Part shown: piece after piece, positions 10,332 through 17,543 of the stretch
How the letters are laid out: every line of letters starts with the position of its first letter
Position numbering within the stretch: position 1 is the first letter of the stretch
Assembly: GCA_019635575.1 (NCBI GenBank)
Contig: JAHBZF010000028.1
Coordinates: 1-32,401, forward strand
Length of the DNA stretch: 32,401 nt
Reading direction: 5' to 3'
Source of the DNA: Pseudolabrys sp.
Lineage (GTDB): Bacteria; Pseudomonadota; Alphaproteobacteria; Rhizobiales; Xanthobacteraceae
The notes under the pieces: generated by a model
What the model was told of the DNA's origin: nothing
Database searches by the model: none
The model's input: the letters and a program-made list of their open reading frames with translations, nothing else
Made by a program: the position numbers and the translations under genes

Positions 10332-10460
10332 GTCCTCATCCTGAGGGCGAATGAGGGCAACGTTCTTGCCCTCATTCGCGTCTCGAAGGATGAGGCCAAA
10401 ATAATGAAAACCTCGCCCTTCGAGACGCTGTTTCTCGCGAAACAGCTCCTCAGGGTGAGG
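10332..10460. repeat. Paired dispersed palindromic repeat (Bradyrhizobium-type), copy 2
   Basis: The first unit at 10332-10395 starts GTCCTCATCCTGAGGG and ends GTCTCGAAGGATGAGG; its middle GGGCGAATGAGGGCAA…TTGCCCTCATTCGC is a long hairpin. The second unit at 10411-10460 is inverted: CCTCGCCCTTCGAGACG…CTCCTCAGGGTGAGG, with the inner hairpin GCTGTTTCTCGCGAAACAGC. The same outer blocks occur at 2928-3067. The right unit overlaps the last codons of the minus-strand gene at 10450, so it supplies that protein's C-terminus and stop. Confidence 0.85.
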
Positions 10461-10689
10461 TTTTCTTGCGGAGGCTGCGCACGATCCCGATCCCGAGGCC
10501 GATGGCGGCGCCGACCGGGCTCGCGCTCAGCACCAGCATGGCGATGCCCATCTCGCAGCCGCCGGAATCCCCCGGCGAGCCGCAGCGCGAATCCATCGCA
10601 TAGACCACCAGCATCAGCGCCAGCACCGCGAGCGGCAGCACGACGCCGCCGGCGAGCGCATAACCGATGATGCGGGCGATGGCGGCCAT
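10450..10689 (-). CDS. Small two-helix membrane protein of unknown function
   Basis: A 79-residue protein with two hydrophobic segments, about residues 5-30 and 45-70, separated by a short Cys-containing loop (SRCGSPGDSGGCEMG). It ends in a basic tail, RSLRKKTSP. I recognise no family. The ATG at 10689 follows GGGGAACGAG and lies 10 bases after the stop of the amidohydrolase gene, so the two should be co-transcribed; an upstream in-frame start would overlap that gene. The two cysteines in the loop could form a disulfide if the loop is periplasmic. The final codons and the stop lie inside a dispersed repeat unit. Confidence 0.6.
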   Translation of the reverse strand: MAAIARIIGYALAGGVVLPLAVLALMLVVYAMDSRCGSPGDSGGCEMGIAMLVLSASPVGAAIGLGIGIVRSLRKKTSP

Positions 10690-10699
10690 CTCGTTCCCC

Positions 10700-12310
10700 T
10701 TATTGCACGCGCCCGTCCGCATCGCGGCGCAGCACCTGGCCCGGCAGCGCGCCGGTGTGCACCGTGTCGCGCACCACCACCGTGCCGTTGATCAGCACCG
10801 TGGTCCGCGTCCCGGTCGGGAAGCGGTGCGGGTCGCCATAGGTGGCGCGGTCGCGGAAGTCGTTCGGATCGAACAGCACCACGTCGGCGCGATAGCCGGG
10901 CTTGAGCAGGCCGCGATCGGTGAGTTTCAGCGCGCGGGCGGTCGAGCCGGTCATCTTGTGGATCGCGGTTTCGAGCGGCAGCAGGCCGAGCTCCCTGACG
11001 TAGTGACCGAGCACGCGCGGGAACGTGCCGTAGAAGCGCGGATGCGGCATGCCCTGGCTGGTGATGCCTTCGGTCGAGACGCAGTTGCCGTCGGAGCCGA
11101 CCAGCGCCATCGGTGATGTGACGATGGCGCGGATGTCGTCCTCGGAGATCGAGATGACCAGCACGCGGGTCGCGCCCTGATCCTCGATCATGTAGTCGCA
11201 CACCACGTCGATCGGGTCCTGGCCGCGTTCGGCGGCGAGATCCTTGATGGTGCGGCCGGCGAATTGCGGCAGATGTGGCGAGATCGAGATCTGCACGCAG
11301 TCCCAGTCGGGGATGCGGCCCCAGTTGTTGAGACCGTCGCGGGCGATGTCGGCGCGGATGCGCTCGCGGGTTTCAGGCAAAGCCAGCCGCTCCAGCATCG
11401 CCGGCACGCCGCCGGCCTGCACCCATTGCGGCATCAGGTTTTTGAGCGGATTGGAGCCGGCGGTGTAGGGGTGGCTGTCGCAGTCGATGTCGAGGCCACG
11501 CGCCTTGGCGGCGGCGATCATCTGCAGCGCGGTCGTCGCTTTGCCCCAGTTGTCGAGGCCGGAGCATTTGAAGTGCACGATCTCCACATGGATGCGGCAG
11601 GTCTCGGCGATGGCGATCGCTTCTTCCACCGCTTCCAGCACCTTGTTGGACTCGTCGCGGATATGGGTGAAGTAGCCGCCGTTGTAGCGCTTCACCACGT
11701 TGCACAGCGCGACCAGTTCGTCCGGTTCGGCATAGGCGCCGGGCGAGGTGAACAGTCCGGACGAGAGGCCGAGTGCGCCGGCTTTCAAGCCGTCTTCGAG
11801 CAGCGCGATCATCTGCGCCAGTTCGTCGGCGGTGGGGGCACGTTTGTCCATGCCCATCACCATCAGCCGCAGCGTGTTGTGGCCGACCAGCATGCCGGCG
11901 TTCACGGCGGTCGCAGGGAAGGTGTCGAGATATTGCGGGAATGTCATCTCGCGGAACGGCAGCCACGGCGCGCTCGGCGAGAGATAGTCGCGCAACAGTT
12001 CGACCCGGCCGGGCAGCGCCGGCGCGACCGAGAATCCGCAGTGGCCGATGATCTCGGTGGTGACGCCCTGGCGCACCTTGCTCTCGGCCTTCGGATTGAT
12101 CGGCAGGGTGAAATCCGAATGGGTCTTGATGTCGATGAAGCCCGGCGCCACCGCCAAACCATCGGCATCGATCACCGTTGCGCCGGCGGCGGCGAGGCCG
12201 TCGCCGACCGCGGCGATGCGGCCTTCGGAAATCAGAACATCGGCGCGAACGCCGGGATTGCCGGCCCCGTCATAGACGGTGCCGCCGCGCAGCAGGATAT
12301 CAGTGCTCAC
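10700..12310 (-). CDS. N-acyl-D-amino-acid deacylase-like amidohydrolase
   Basis: A 536-residue cytosolic metal-dependent amidohydrolase. Family members (D-aminoacylase, EC 3.5.1.81) release D-amino acids from N-acyl-D-amino acids. Visible sites: PGFIDIKTHSD at 57-66, Cys91 in GHCGFS, His215 in THIRDE, His245 in VHFKCSG and Asp406 in VGSDG. Cys91, His215 and His245 fit the tight zinc site of the Alcaligenes enzyme (Cys96, His220, His250; from memory). The first His of the usual H-x-H motif is Lys62 here. The start is GTG at 12310 behind AGAGAG. It follows the Bug-protein gene by 21 bases and precedes the small membrane gene by 10 bases, an operon. The substrate is an N-acyl amino acid or similar amide by inference. 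Confidence 0.85.
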   Translation of the reverse strand: MSTDILLRGGTVYDGAGNPGVRADVLISEGRIAAVGDGLAAAGATVIDADGLAVAPGFIDIKTHSDFTLPINPKAESKVRQGVTTEIIGHCGFSVAPALPGRVELLRDYLSPSAPWLPFREMTFPQYLDTFPATAVNAGMLVGHNTLRLMVMGMDKRAPTADELAQMIALLEDGLKAGALGLSSGLFTSPGAYAEPDELVALCNVVKRYNGGYFTHIRDESNKVLEAVEEAIAIAETCRIHVEIVHFKCSGLDNWGKATTALQMIAAAKARGLDIDCDSHPYTAGSNPLKNLMPQWVQAGGVPAMLERLALPETRERIRADIARDGLNNWGRIPDWDCVQISISPHLPQFAGRTIKDLAAERGQDPIDVVCDYMIEDQGATRVLVISISEDDIRAIVTSPMALVGSDGNCVSTEGITSQGMPHPRFYGTFPRVLGHYVRELGLLPLETAIHKMTGSTARALKLTDRGLLKPGYRADVVLFDPNDFRDRATYGDPHRFPTGTRTTVLINGTVVVRDTVHTGALPGQVLRRDADGRVQ

Positions 12311-12331
12311 GTCGTCTCTCTCGATTTGAAG

Positions 12332-13324
12332 TCAGTTGGCCTTGATGCCGGCGGCGGTCAGCAATTCGCCCCAGCGTTTCGCCTCGCTGGCGATATAGGC
12401 TTTGGTGTCCGCCGGGTTGCTGCCGACCGAGACATTGCCGAGCGTCGCCAGCCGCTGTTTCACGTCTGGCGAATTGACGGCGTCGGCGATCGCCTTCGAC
12501 AGTTTGTCGACGATCGGTTTCGGCGTGCCTTTCGGCGCCAGCACCGCGTACCACGCTTCGACCGCGTAACCGGGCACGCCGGCCTCGGCGATCGACGGCG
12601 TGTCCGGCCAGCCGGCCGCGCGCTGCGGCGAGGTGACGCCGAGCGCGATCAGCTTGCCCTGCTTGACGTGATCCATGGCGATCAGCGGGCTCATGAACGA
12701 CACCGGCACACGACCGGTCAGCAGATCGGAGATCAGGTCGTTGGTCCCCTTGTAGGGGATGTGCATGATGTTGACGCCGGCTTCCTTCTTGAACATCTCG
12801 CCGGCGAGATGCAGCGAGCTGCCGGTACCGCCGGAGCCGTAATCGATCTTGCCCGGCTCGCGCTTCGCTTTCTCGATCAGCTCCTTGACGCTCTTCACGC
12901 CGAGGGACGGATGCACCACCAGAACGAGCGGGCCCTTGGTGACGATCGACACCGGCTCGAACTGATCGAAGGTGTAGCCGGCATTGCCGAACAGCGTCGG
13001 GTTCACCGCATAGGCGATGGCGGGGAGCACGATGGTGTAGCCGTCCGGCTCCGCGCGGGCGGTGGTGACGGCGGCGATGTTGCCGCTGCCGCCGGGCCGG
13101 TTCTCGATCACCACCTGCTGCTTGAGCGATTCCGACAGCTTCGCGCCCAGAAGCCGCGCGATCACGTCGTTCGGGCCGCCGGCCGGATAGGGCACCAGGA
13201 GATGGATCGGCCGGTCCGGATAATCGGCGCGGGCGGCGGGCAGGGATACGGTCATGGCGACCGTGAGGGTGGCCGCGGCTGCGAGCGCGGCCAGCAGGGT
13301 GCGGCGGACGGGGGTGGGTGACAC
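12332..13324 (-). CDS. Bug/TctC family periplasmic substrate-binding protein
   Basis: A 330-residue tripartite tricarboxylate transporter-type binding protein that captures organic anions or amino-acid-like ligands in the periplasm. The GTG at 13324 is chosen because GAGGAG lies nine bases upstream and it opens directly onto a signal peptide (VRRTLLAALAAAATLTVAMTV…ARADYPDRP). The open frame runs further upstream without signal-peptide character. The core blocks are YPDRPIHLLVPYPAGGPNDVIAR, ENRPGGSGN, IDYGSGGTGSSLHLAGEMF and MHIPYKGTNDLISDL. No TctA or TctB membrane subunits are nearby, as is common for this expanded family. It leads the operon with the D-aminoacylase-like gene, suggesting the enzyme's substrate or product as ligand. 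Confidence 0.9.
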   Translation of the reverse strand: MSPTPVRRTLLAALAAAATLTVAMTVSLPAARADYPDRPIHLLVPYPAGGPNDVIARLLGAKLSESLKQQVVIENRPGGSGNIAAVTTARAEPDGYTIVLPAIAYAVNPTLFGNAGYTFDQFEPVSIVTKGPLVLVVHPSLGVKSVKELIEKAKREPGKIDYGSGGTGSSLHLAGEMFKKEAGVNIMHIPYKGTNDLISDLLTGRVPVSFMSPLIAMDHVKQGKLIALGVTSPQRAAGWPDTPSIAEAGVPGYAVEAWYAVLAPKGTPKPIVDKLSKAIADAVNSPDVKQRLATLGNVSVGSNPADTKAYIASEAKRWGELLTAAGIKAN

Positions 13325-13362
13325 GGTGCGGTGCTCCTCGGTCTTTGTTTTGTGAAAACCTA

Positions 13363-13411
13363 GAGCATGCCGCCGAAAAGGGGAAACCGGTTTTCGGAAC
13401 GGGTGACATGC
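13363..13411. repeat. Dispersed alphaproteobacterial palindrome (GAGCATG…CCGAAAA…TTTTCGG…CATGC)
   Basis: In the 139-base divergent gap between two Bug genes, GAGCATGC at 13363, CCGAAAA at 13373-13379, AAACCGG and TTTTCGG at 13391-13397, and ACATGC near 13406 form a palindromic unit. It resembles a very common Rhizobiales intergenic repeat (from memory of that motif). It lies where both promoters are expected. Confidence 0.6.
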
Positions 13412-13463
13412 GGGCTTTCGCAATTCGCTTGACGACCGTAAGCGCTGCGGCAGGATCAGGACC

Positions 13464-14447
13464 ATGCGACAGAAGCACCGACATCTCCTGCTGCGCGCCT
13501 TGTTCGGCTTTTGCCTGTGGTTTTCCGCTCCGCTCGCCGCCCGCGCGGATTACCCGGAGCGGGCGATCACGCTGATCGTGCCGTTCGCGCCGGGCGGTTC
13601 GACCGACGTGATCGCGCGCACGGTGGCGGAGGCGATGCGGCCGCTGCTCGGCCAGCCGGTGGTGGTCGACAATCGCGCCGGCGCGGGCGGGGCGCTGGGC
13701 ACCGCGCAGATCGCCAAGGCCGCTCCCGACGGCTACACGATCGGCATGGGCACGGCCTCGACGCTCGCCATCAATCCGGCGGTGTACAAGTCGCTGCCGT
13801 TCGACGTGACCACCGATCTGGCGCCGGTCGGTGCCATCGCCGCGGTGCCCAACATCATGTCGGTCAATCCCAAGGTGACGGCGCGCAACATGGCCGAGTT
13901 CGTGCCCTTGGCGCGCATCCAGGCCGGGCGGATGAGCTACGGCTCGTCCGGCAACGGTTCGGTCAGCCATCTGATGGGTGAGCAGTTCAAGCTGGCGACC
14001 GGCGCCGATCTGGTTCACGTGCCGTATCGCGGCATCGGTCCGGCGCTCAACGATGCGGTGTCCGGTCAGATCGACGTGCTGTTCGACAATCTGCCGACCA
14101 CCTTGCCGCTGGTGCAGGCGGGGAAACTGCGCGCGCTGGCGATTTCCGGTCCGGCGCGGCTGCCGGTGCTCCCCGATGTGCCGACCTTCGCGGAGTTGCG
14201 ACTCGATGCGCTCGACTGGATGGCGTTCTTCGGGCTGGTGGCGCCGGCGAAAACGCCGGCCGCGGTGATCGCGCGGCTCAACGGCGCGCTGCGTGCCGCG
14301 CTGGCGCAACCGGAGGTACGCAAAACGCTCGCCACGCAACAGGCCATGATCACCGCCGGATCGCCGGCGGAGTTTGCGGCGACGATCGCATCGGCGATGC
14401 AACGCATGCGCGGTGCGGCGGCGGCCGCGCATATCGAAATCCGCTGA
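13464..14447 (+). CDS. Bug/TctC family periplasmic substrate-binding protein (second copy)
   Basis: A 327-residue paralogue of the divergent binding protein, with a signal peptide (hydrophobic stretch about 8-22, ARAD at the cleavage site) and the same family blocks: YPERAITLIVPFAPGGSTDVIAR, DNRAGAGGALG, MSYGSSGNGSVSHLMGEQF and VHVPYRGIGPALNDAVSGQ. It differs enough from the other copy to bind a different ligand. The ATG at 13464 follows a CAGGA-like site. No TctA/TctB genes are next to it. The two Bug genes share a short divergent control region containing a dispersed repeat. The gene is followed by a hairpin-rich gap before the PAS-protein gene. Confidence 0.9.
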   Translation: MRQKHRHLLLRALFGFCLWFSAPLAARADYPERAITLIVPFAPGGSTDVIARTVAEAMRPLLGQPVVVDNRAGAGGALGTAQIAKAAPDGYTIGMGTASTLAINPAVYKSLPFDVTTDLAPVGAIAAVPNIMSVNPKVTARNMAEFVPLARIQAGRMSYGSSGNGSVSHLMGEQFKLATGADLVHVPYRGIGPALNDAVSGQIDVLFDNLPTTLPLVQAGKLRALAISGPARLPVLPDVPTFAELRLDALDWMAFFGLVAPAKTPAAVIARLNGALRAALAQPEVRKTLATQQAMITAGSPAEFAATIASAMQRMRGAAAAAHIEIR

Positions 14448-14494
14448 CGCTTTGCGCGGTCGTTGCCGCACATCTCGTGCGCTTGAATTTCACA

Positions 14495-14644
14495 GCGAAT
14501 TCCTGCGCAAAGATTCATCGTGCAGGAATTCGCCGAACCCCTTGATCGCCCGCTACCCGTGCGCGACAGTCCGCGCGTGATGTCGTGTCACGCGGGGCTA
14601 TTCCGCGTCGCAAGGGGGCCGGCAAGCGCAAGTGCGACGCGGAA
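14495..14644 (+). promoter_or_regulatory. Hairpin-rich leader of the PYP-like PAS gene (three perfect inverted repeats)
   Basis: Hairpin 1: GCGAATTCCTGC (14495-14506) pairs with GCAGGAATTCGC (14522-14533), 12 bp perfect, 15-base loop. Hairpin 2: CGCGTGA (14574-14580) pairs with TCACGCG (14588-14594), 7 bp, 7-base loop. Hairpin 3: TTCCGCGTCGCA (14601-14612) pairs with TGCGACGCGGAA (14633-14644), 12 bp perfect, 20-base loop. The third ends one base before the AAGGAG ribosome site at 14646-14651. No T-run follows any of them. Hairpin 1 may instead end the upstream Bug transcript. Confidence 0.65.
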
Positions 14645-14657
14645 GAAGGAGACGGGC

Positions 14658-15047
14658 ATGGCAAACCGAACCGTTGACTTCGACGCGCCCGATCTGGCGG
14701 CGCAGCTCGAACGATTGTCGGAAGCGGACATCGATGCGTTGCCGTTCGGCGTGATCCATCTCGATCGCGGCTTCAAGGTGATGCTGTACAGCAAGACCGA
14801 GGCGCGGCTGTCCGGATTCGGTCGGCAGCCGGTGGGCGAGCATTTTTTCGATCTGGCGCGCAAGCTCGGCAGCGAAAACTTTCGCGGCCGCATCGAACAG
14901 GCGATGGCGGACGGCGTGGTCGATCTCGATATCGGCTGGGTCGGCGACTACGACAACGCGCGGCGCGATCTGCGCATTCGCGTTCAATCGGCGAGCGACG
15001 GCGGCGTGTGGATGTGCATCGACCGCGATCCGCGCAACGGCCGCTGA
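14658..15047 (+). CDS. PYP-like single PAS domain protein without the chromophore cysteine
   Basis: A 129-residue soluble protein made of one PAS domain. DALPFGVIHLDRGFKVMLYS, then EARLSGFGRQPVGEHFFDLA, follows photoactive yellow protein almost block for block. Tyr44 and Glu48 match PYP Tyr42 and Glu46, which hold the chromophore phenolate. The region where PYP carries Cys69 reads LARKLGSENF here, and the only cysteine is Cys120 near the end. It therefore should not bind p-coumarate by a thioester and may be a non-photoactive sensor or adaptor. The ATG at 14658 follows AAGGAG at 14646-14651 with six bases between; the frame is open upstream but that part is leader. No output domain is attached. 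It is convergent with the next gene. Confidence 0.75.
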   Translation: MANRTVDFDAPDLAAQLERLSEADIDALPFGVIHLDRGFKVMLYSKTEARLSGFGRQPVGEHFFDLARKLGSENFRGRIEQAMADGVVDLDIGWVGDYDNARRDLRIRVQSASDGGVWMCIDRDPRNGR

Positions 15048-15053
15048 GAACTT

Positions 15054-15641
15054 CTAAAGCCCGGTGGCGAACCGCGCCATCACCACGATGATCGCCACCT
15101 GCATCGCGCCCTGCATGGCGACGACATAGATGTACCACTTCATCAGCCGGCCGATCTTTTCCGGATCGGGATTGGGCTTGCGGACCTCGAAATAGACCTT
15201 GAGGTTGGTCGGCAGCAGGAAGCCGAGCCCCTGCACGGTGAGGATCGCCAGGATCGCGAGCGCGGCCGCGACCCAGTAGAACTCCGGATAGCCGAGATCG
15301 AGATAGCCCATCCGCTTCGCCAGGAACCAGCCGGCGGTGCCGGTGACGATCGACAGAGTCGGCATCAGGATCAGCGTGCGCGGCGTGAGCTGGCTGATCA
15401 CCGCGCGGCGCGCCTCGAACGGCAGCCTGCGCATGATCGGCCCGACCACGAAGCCGAGGAACAGATCGATGCCGGTCCACAGAACACCCGCCATGACGTG
15501 CACCCAGTTGAGCAGCCAGTCGCTGTCGCTGTTGATCGCATAGATCATCACCGCGATCGCGGCAGCGGCCATGCCGATATAGAGCGGGCGCACCGGGGAC
15601 ACCGGCATTGCAGGAGCGGAGGGAGCGGCAGGGGCGGTCAT
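15054..15641 (-). CDS. Integral membrane protein, possibly urate-hydroxylase/PuuD-like membrane domain
   Basis: A 195-residue protein with about five membrane helices, at roughly 20-36, 44-68, 90-108, 122-145 and 170-192 after an Ala/Pro-rich N-terminus. The block NWVHVMAGVLWTGIDLFLGFVVGPIMRRL is the most distinctive. It resembles the membrane domain seen in PuuD-type and related proteins, where a His in the second helix may be a haem or metal ligand. No soluble enzyme domain is attached. I cannot assign a function. It is convergent with the PAS gene, with six bases between the stops. A dyad GGCCAGT…ACTGGCC (15693-15732) lies 50-90 bases upstream of its start and could be a control site. Confidence 0.6.
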   Translation of the reverse strand: MTAPAAPSAPAMPVSPVRPLYIGMAAAAIAVMIYAINSDSDWLLNWVHVMAGVLWTGIDLFLGFVVGPIMRRLPFEARRAVISQLTPRTLILMPTLSIVTGTAGWFLAKRMGYLDLGYPEFYWVAAALAILAILTVQGLGFLLPTNLKVYFEVRKPNPDPEKIGRLMKWYIYVVAMQGAMQVAIIVVMARFATGL

Positions 15642-15761
15642 GGGTGTGGCCTGGCTATCGGTCTTGCTGGGAAGGAAACCGGGTTGATTCCGGGCCAGTC
15701 ATAGCGCGGTTGCGCGACGGCAGCCACTGGCCGCGTTTCCCATTCCGCCGTCGATCCCGCC

Positions 15762-15790
15762 AAAGAAAAGCGGCGGCCGAAGGCCGCCGC
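15762..15790 (-). terminator. Rho-independent terminator of the OFA transporter operon
   Basis: A perfect 9-bp stem GCGGCGGCC-GAA-GGCCGCCGC (15770-15790) with, read on the minus strand, TTTTCTTT directly after it. It lies 66 bases beyond the stop of the small-subunit gene, in the right direction to end that transcript. Confidence 0.85.
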
Positions 15791-15855
15791 AGCAAGGTAC
15801 CGAACGATGCCTGACGGCGAAAGAGGAGCGTGTCCGTCAGGCGCTCAGTCGGGGG

Positions 15856-15990
15856 TTACTTGAACAGTTGCATCGCGTTGATCAGGGTTTGCGACACGCC
15901 CCACAGCAGCGGGATGCCGACGAAGATCCACGCGGCCGCGATCTTGAGCGGACTGGTGGTCTCGGCTTCGCCGGTGTTTTGATTTGTCAT
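15856..15990 (-). CDS. 44-residue small subunit of the OFA/MFS transporter
   Basis: A short gene encoding 44 residues: a polar Thr/Glu-rich N-terminus (MTNQNTGEAETTSP) and one membrane helix, about KIAAAWIFVGIPLLWGVSQT, ending AMQLFK. Genes like this follow oxalate/formate-type MFS transporters and are annotated as MFS transporter small subunit (from memory). The ATG at 15990 follows GGGAGA and sits 13 bases after the transporter stop, with a strong terminator downstream, so the pair forms one transcript. Codon use matches the neighbours. It probably contacts the transporter in the inner membrane; any role in assembly or regulation is inference. Confidence 0.8.
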   Translation of the reverse strand: MTNQNTGEAETTSPLKIAAAWIFVGIPLLWGVSQTLINAMQLFK

Positions 15991-16003
15991 GGTCGTGTCT
16001 CCC

Positions 16004-17407
16004 TCAGGCGGTTGCGGCTTTGGCGGTACCGGCGGCGTTCAGCGCGCTGCCATCGGTATCGGGCTTCATGTGGTAGCGAGCGTGCACCGCGCGCACGAAG
16101 GCGTTGCAGATGAAACCGATCACCAGCAGCCCGGCCATGATGTACATGGTGTTGTTGTAAGCCTGCGCCTTCGGCACGCCATGCGTGATGTTGTACTCAC
16201 GCAGATAGTTGACGATCACCGGTCCAAAGATGCCGGCGGCCGACCATGCGGTGAGCAGCCAGCCGTGGATCGCGCCGACATAGCGGGTGCCGAACATATC
16301 GCGCAGATAAGCCGGTACCGTCGAGAATCCGCCGCCGTACATCGAGATGATGATGCAGAAGCAGAACGCGAACAGCGCCACGTTACCGGAGCCGCCGGCG
16401 TAAGGTACCGTGATGTAGAGGATGATGCCGAGCACGAAGAAGCAGAAGTAGGTGTTCTTGCGGCCGATGAAGTCCGACAAGCTCGCCCAGCAGAAGCGCC
16501 CGCCCATGTTGAACAGGCTCATCAGACCGACGAGGCCGGCAGCAGCGATCGGGGTGATGACGCCGGGGAACATTTCCTGGCTCATCGCCGAGGCTTGGCC
16601 GAGCACGCCGATGCCGGCGGTGACGTTGAGACAGAGCACCCACCAGATCAGCCAGAACTGCGGCGTCTTCAGCGCGTCATAGACATAGACGTCGTTGCGG
16701 CTGATCATCTTGGTCGCGGCCGCGGGTGGCGTATAGCCGGCGGGCTTCCAGCCCGGCGCCGGCACGCGGACGATGGTGGCGCCGACCATCATGAAGCAGA
16801 AATAGATCGCGCCCATCACCACGAAGGTTTCCATCACGCCGACATGGGTGGCGCTGCTGAACTTGCTCATCAGCCACACCGACAGCGGCGAGGCGATGAA
16901 GGCGCCGCCGCCGAAGCCCATGATGGCCATGCCGGTCGCCATGCCCGGACGGTCGGGGAACCATTTGATCAGCGTCGAGACCGGCGAGATGTAACCGATG
17001 CCGAGCGCGCAGCCGCCGAGCACGCCGTAGCCGAGATAGATCAGCCACAGCATGTGCAGCTTGACGCCGATGGCGGAAAGGAAGAAGCCGCCGGCCCACA
17101 GGCATCCGGCGGTGAACATCGCCTTGCGCGGCCCGCCTTCCTCGACCCAGCGGCCGAACACGGCCGCCGATCCGCCCAGGAACAGCATGGCGATCGAGAA
17201 GATCCAGCCCAGCTCCGTGAGCTTCCAGTCCTCAGGTGTCGATTGCGAAATGCCGATGAGCTTGGTCATCGGCAGATTGAACACGCTCAGTGCATAGGCC
17301 TGGCCGATGCAGAGATGCACACAGAGGGCCGCCGGTGGCACCATCCACCGGCTGAAACCGGGTTTGGCGACCGTGTGCGACCGGTCAAGAAACGACAGAA
17401 AGGCCAT
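16004..17407 (-). CDS. OFA-family MFS transporter (oxalate:formate antiporter type)
   Basis: A 467-residue inner-membrane transporter with about twelve helices. The early block AALCVHLCIGQAYALSVFNLPM, then LGWIFSIAMLFLGGSAAVFGRWVEEGGPRKAMF, and the second-half NMGGRFCWASLSDFIGRKNTYF are the OFA family hallmarks. It should exchange or take up small carboxylates (oxalate, formate or other short organic acids). The ATG at 17407 follows a GGGGGAG ribosome site. A 12-bp-stem hairpin lies in its leader at 17431-17465. The small-subunit gene follows after 13 bases and a lysR gene precedes it on the same strand by 136 bases. The long C-terminal Ala-rich tail is cytosolic. Substrate is not determinable here; no oxalate-degrading genes are present. 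Confidence 0.9.
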   Translation of the reverse strand: MAFLSFLDRSHTVAKPGFSRWMVPPAALCVHLCIGQAYALSVFNLPMTKLIGISQSTPEDWKLTELGWIFSIAMLFLGGSAAVFGRWVEEGGPRKAMFTAGCLWAGGFFLSAIGVKLHMLWLIYLGYGVLGGCALGIGYISPVSTLIKWFPDRPGMATGMAIMGFGGGAFIASPLSVWLMSKFSSATHVGVMETFVVMGAIYFCFMMVGATIVRVPAPGWKPAGYTPPAAATKMISRNDVYVYDALKTPQFWLIWWVLCLNVTAGIGVLGQASAMSQEMFPGVITPIAAAGLVGLMSLFNMGGRFCWASLSDFIGRKNTYFCFFVLGIILYITVPYAGGSGNVALFAFCFCIIISMYGGGFSTVPAYLRDMFGTRYVGAIHGWLLTAWSAAGIFGPVIVNYLREYNITHGVPKAQAYNNTMYIMAGLLVIGFICNAFVRAVHARYHMKPDTDGSALNAAGTAKAATA

Positions 17408-17430
17408 GAGCTGTTTTCTCCCCCAAGAAT

Positions 17431-17465
17431 CCGTTCGAGAATTGCGTCGTTGAGACGTCGAACGG
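17431..17465 (-). promoter_or_regulatory. Inverted repeat in the OFA transporter leader
   Basis: CCGTTCGA (17431-17438) and TCGAACGG (17458-17465) are perfectly complementary. Inside, CGTC (17445-17448) pairs with GACG (17454-17457), giving a 12-bp stem with a 6-base bulge and a GTTGA loop. It begins about 24 bases upstream of the transporter start codon, next to the ribosome site. It may be an operator or an RNA hairpin; no T-run supports a terminator. Confidence 0.45.
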
Positions 17466-17543
17466 CAGGAGACCGGCCATGCCGGACACGATCAAGAAGG
17501 TGTCGGCAATCTTTCGATTGTCATGCGCAATCGGTGGATGCGA

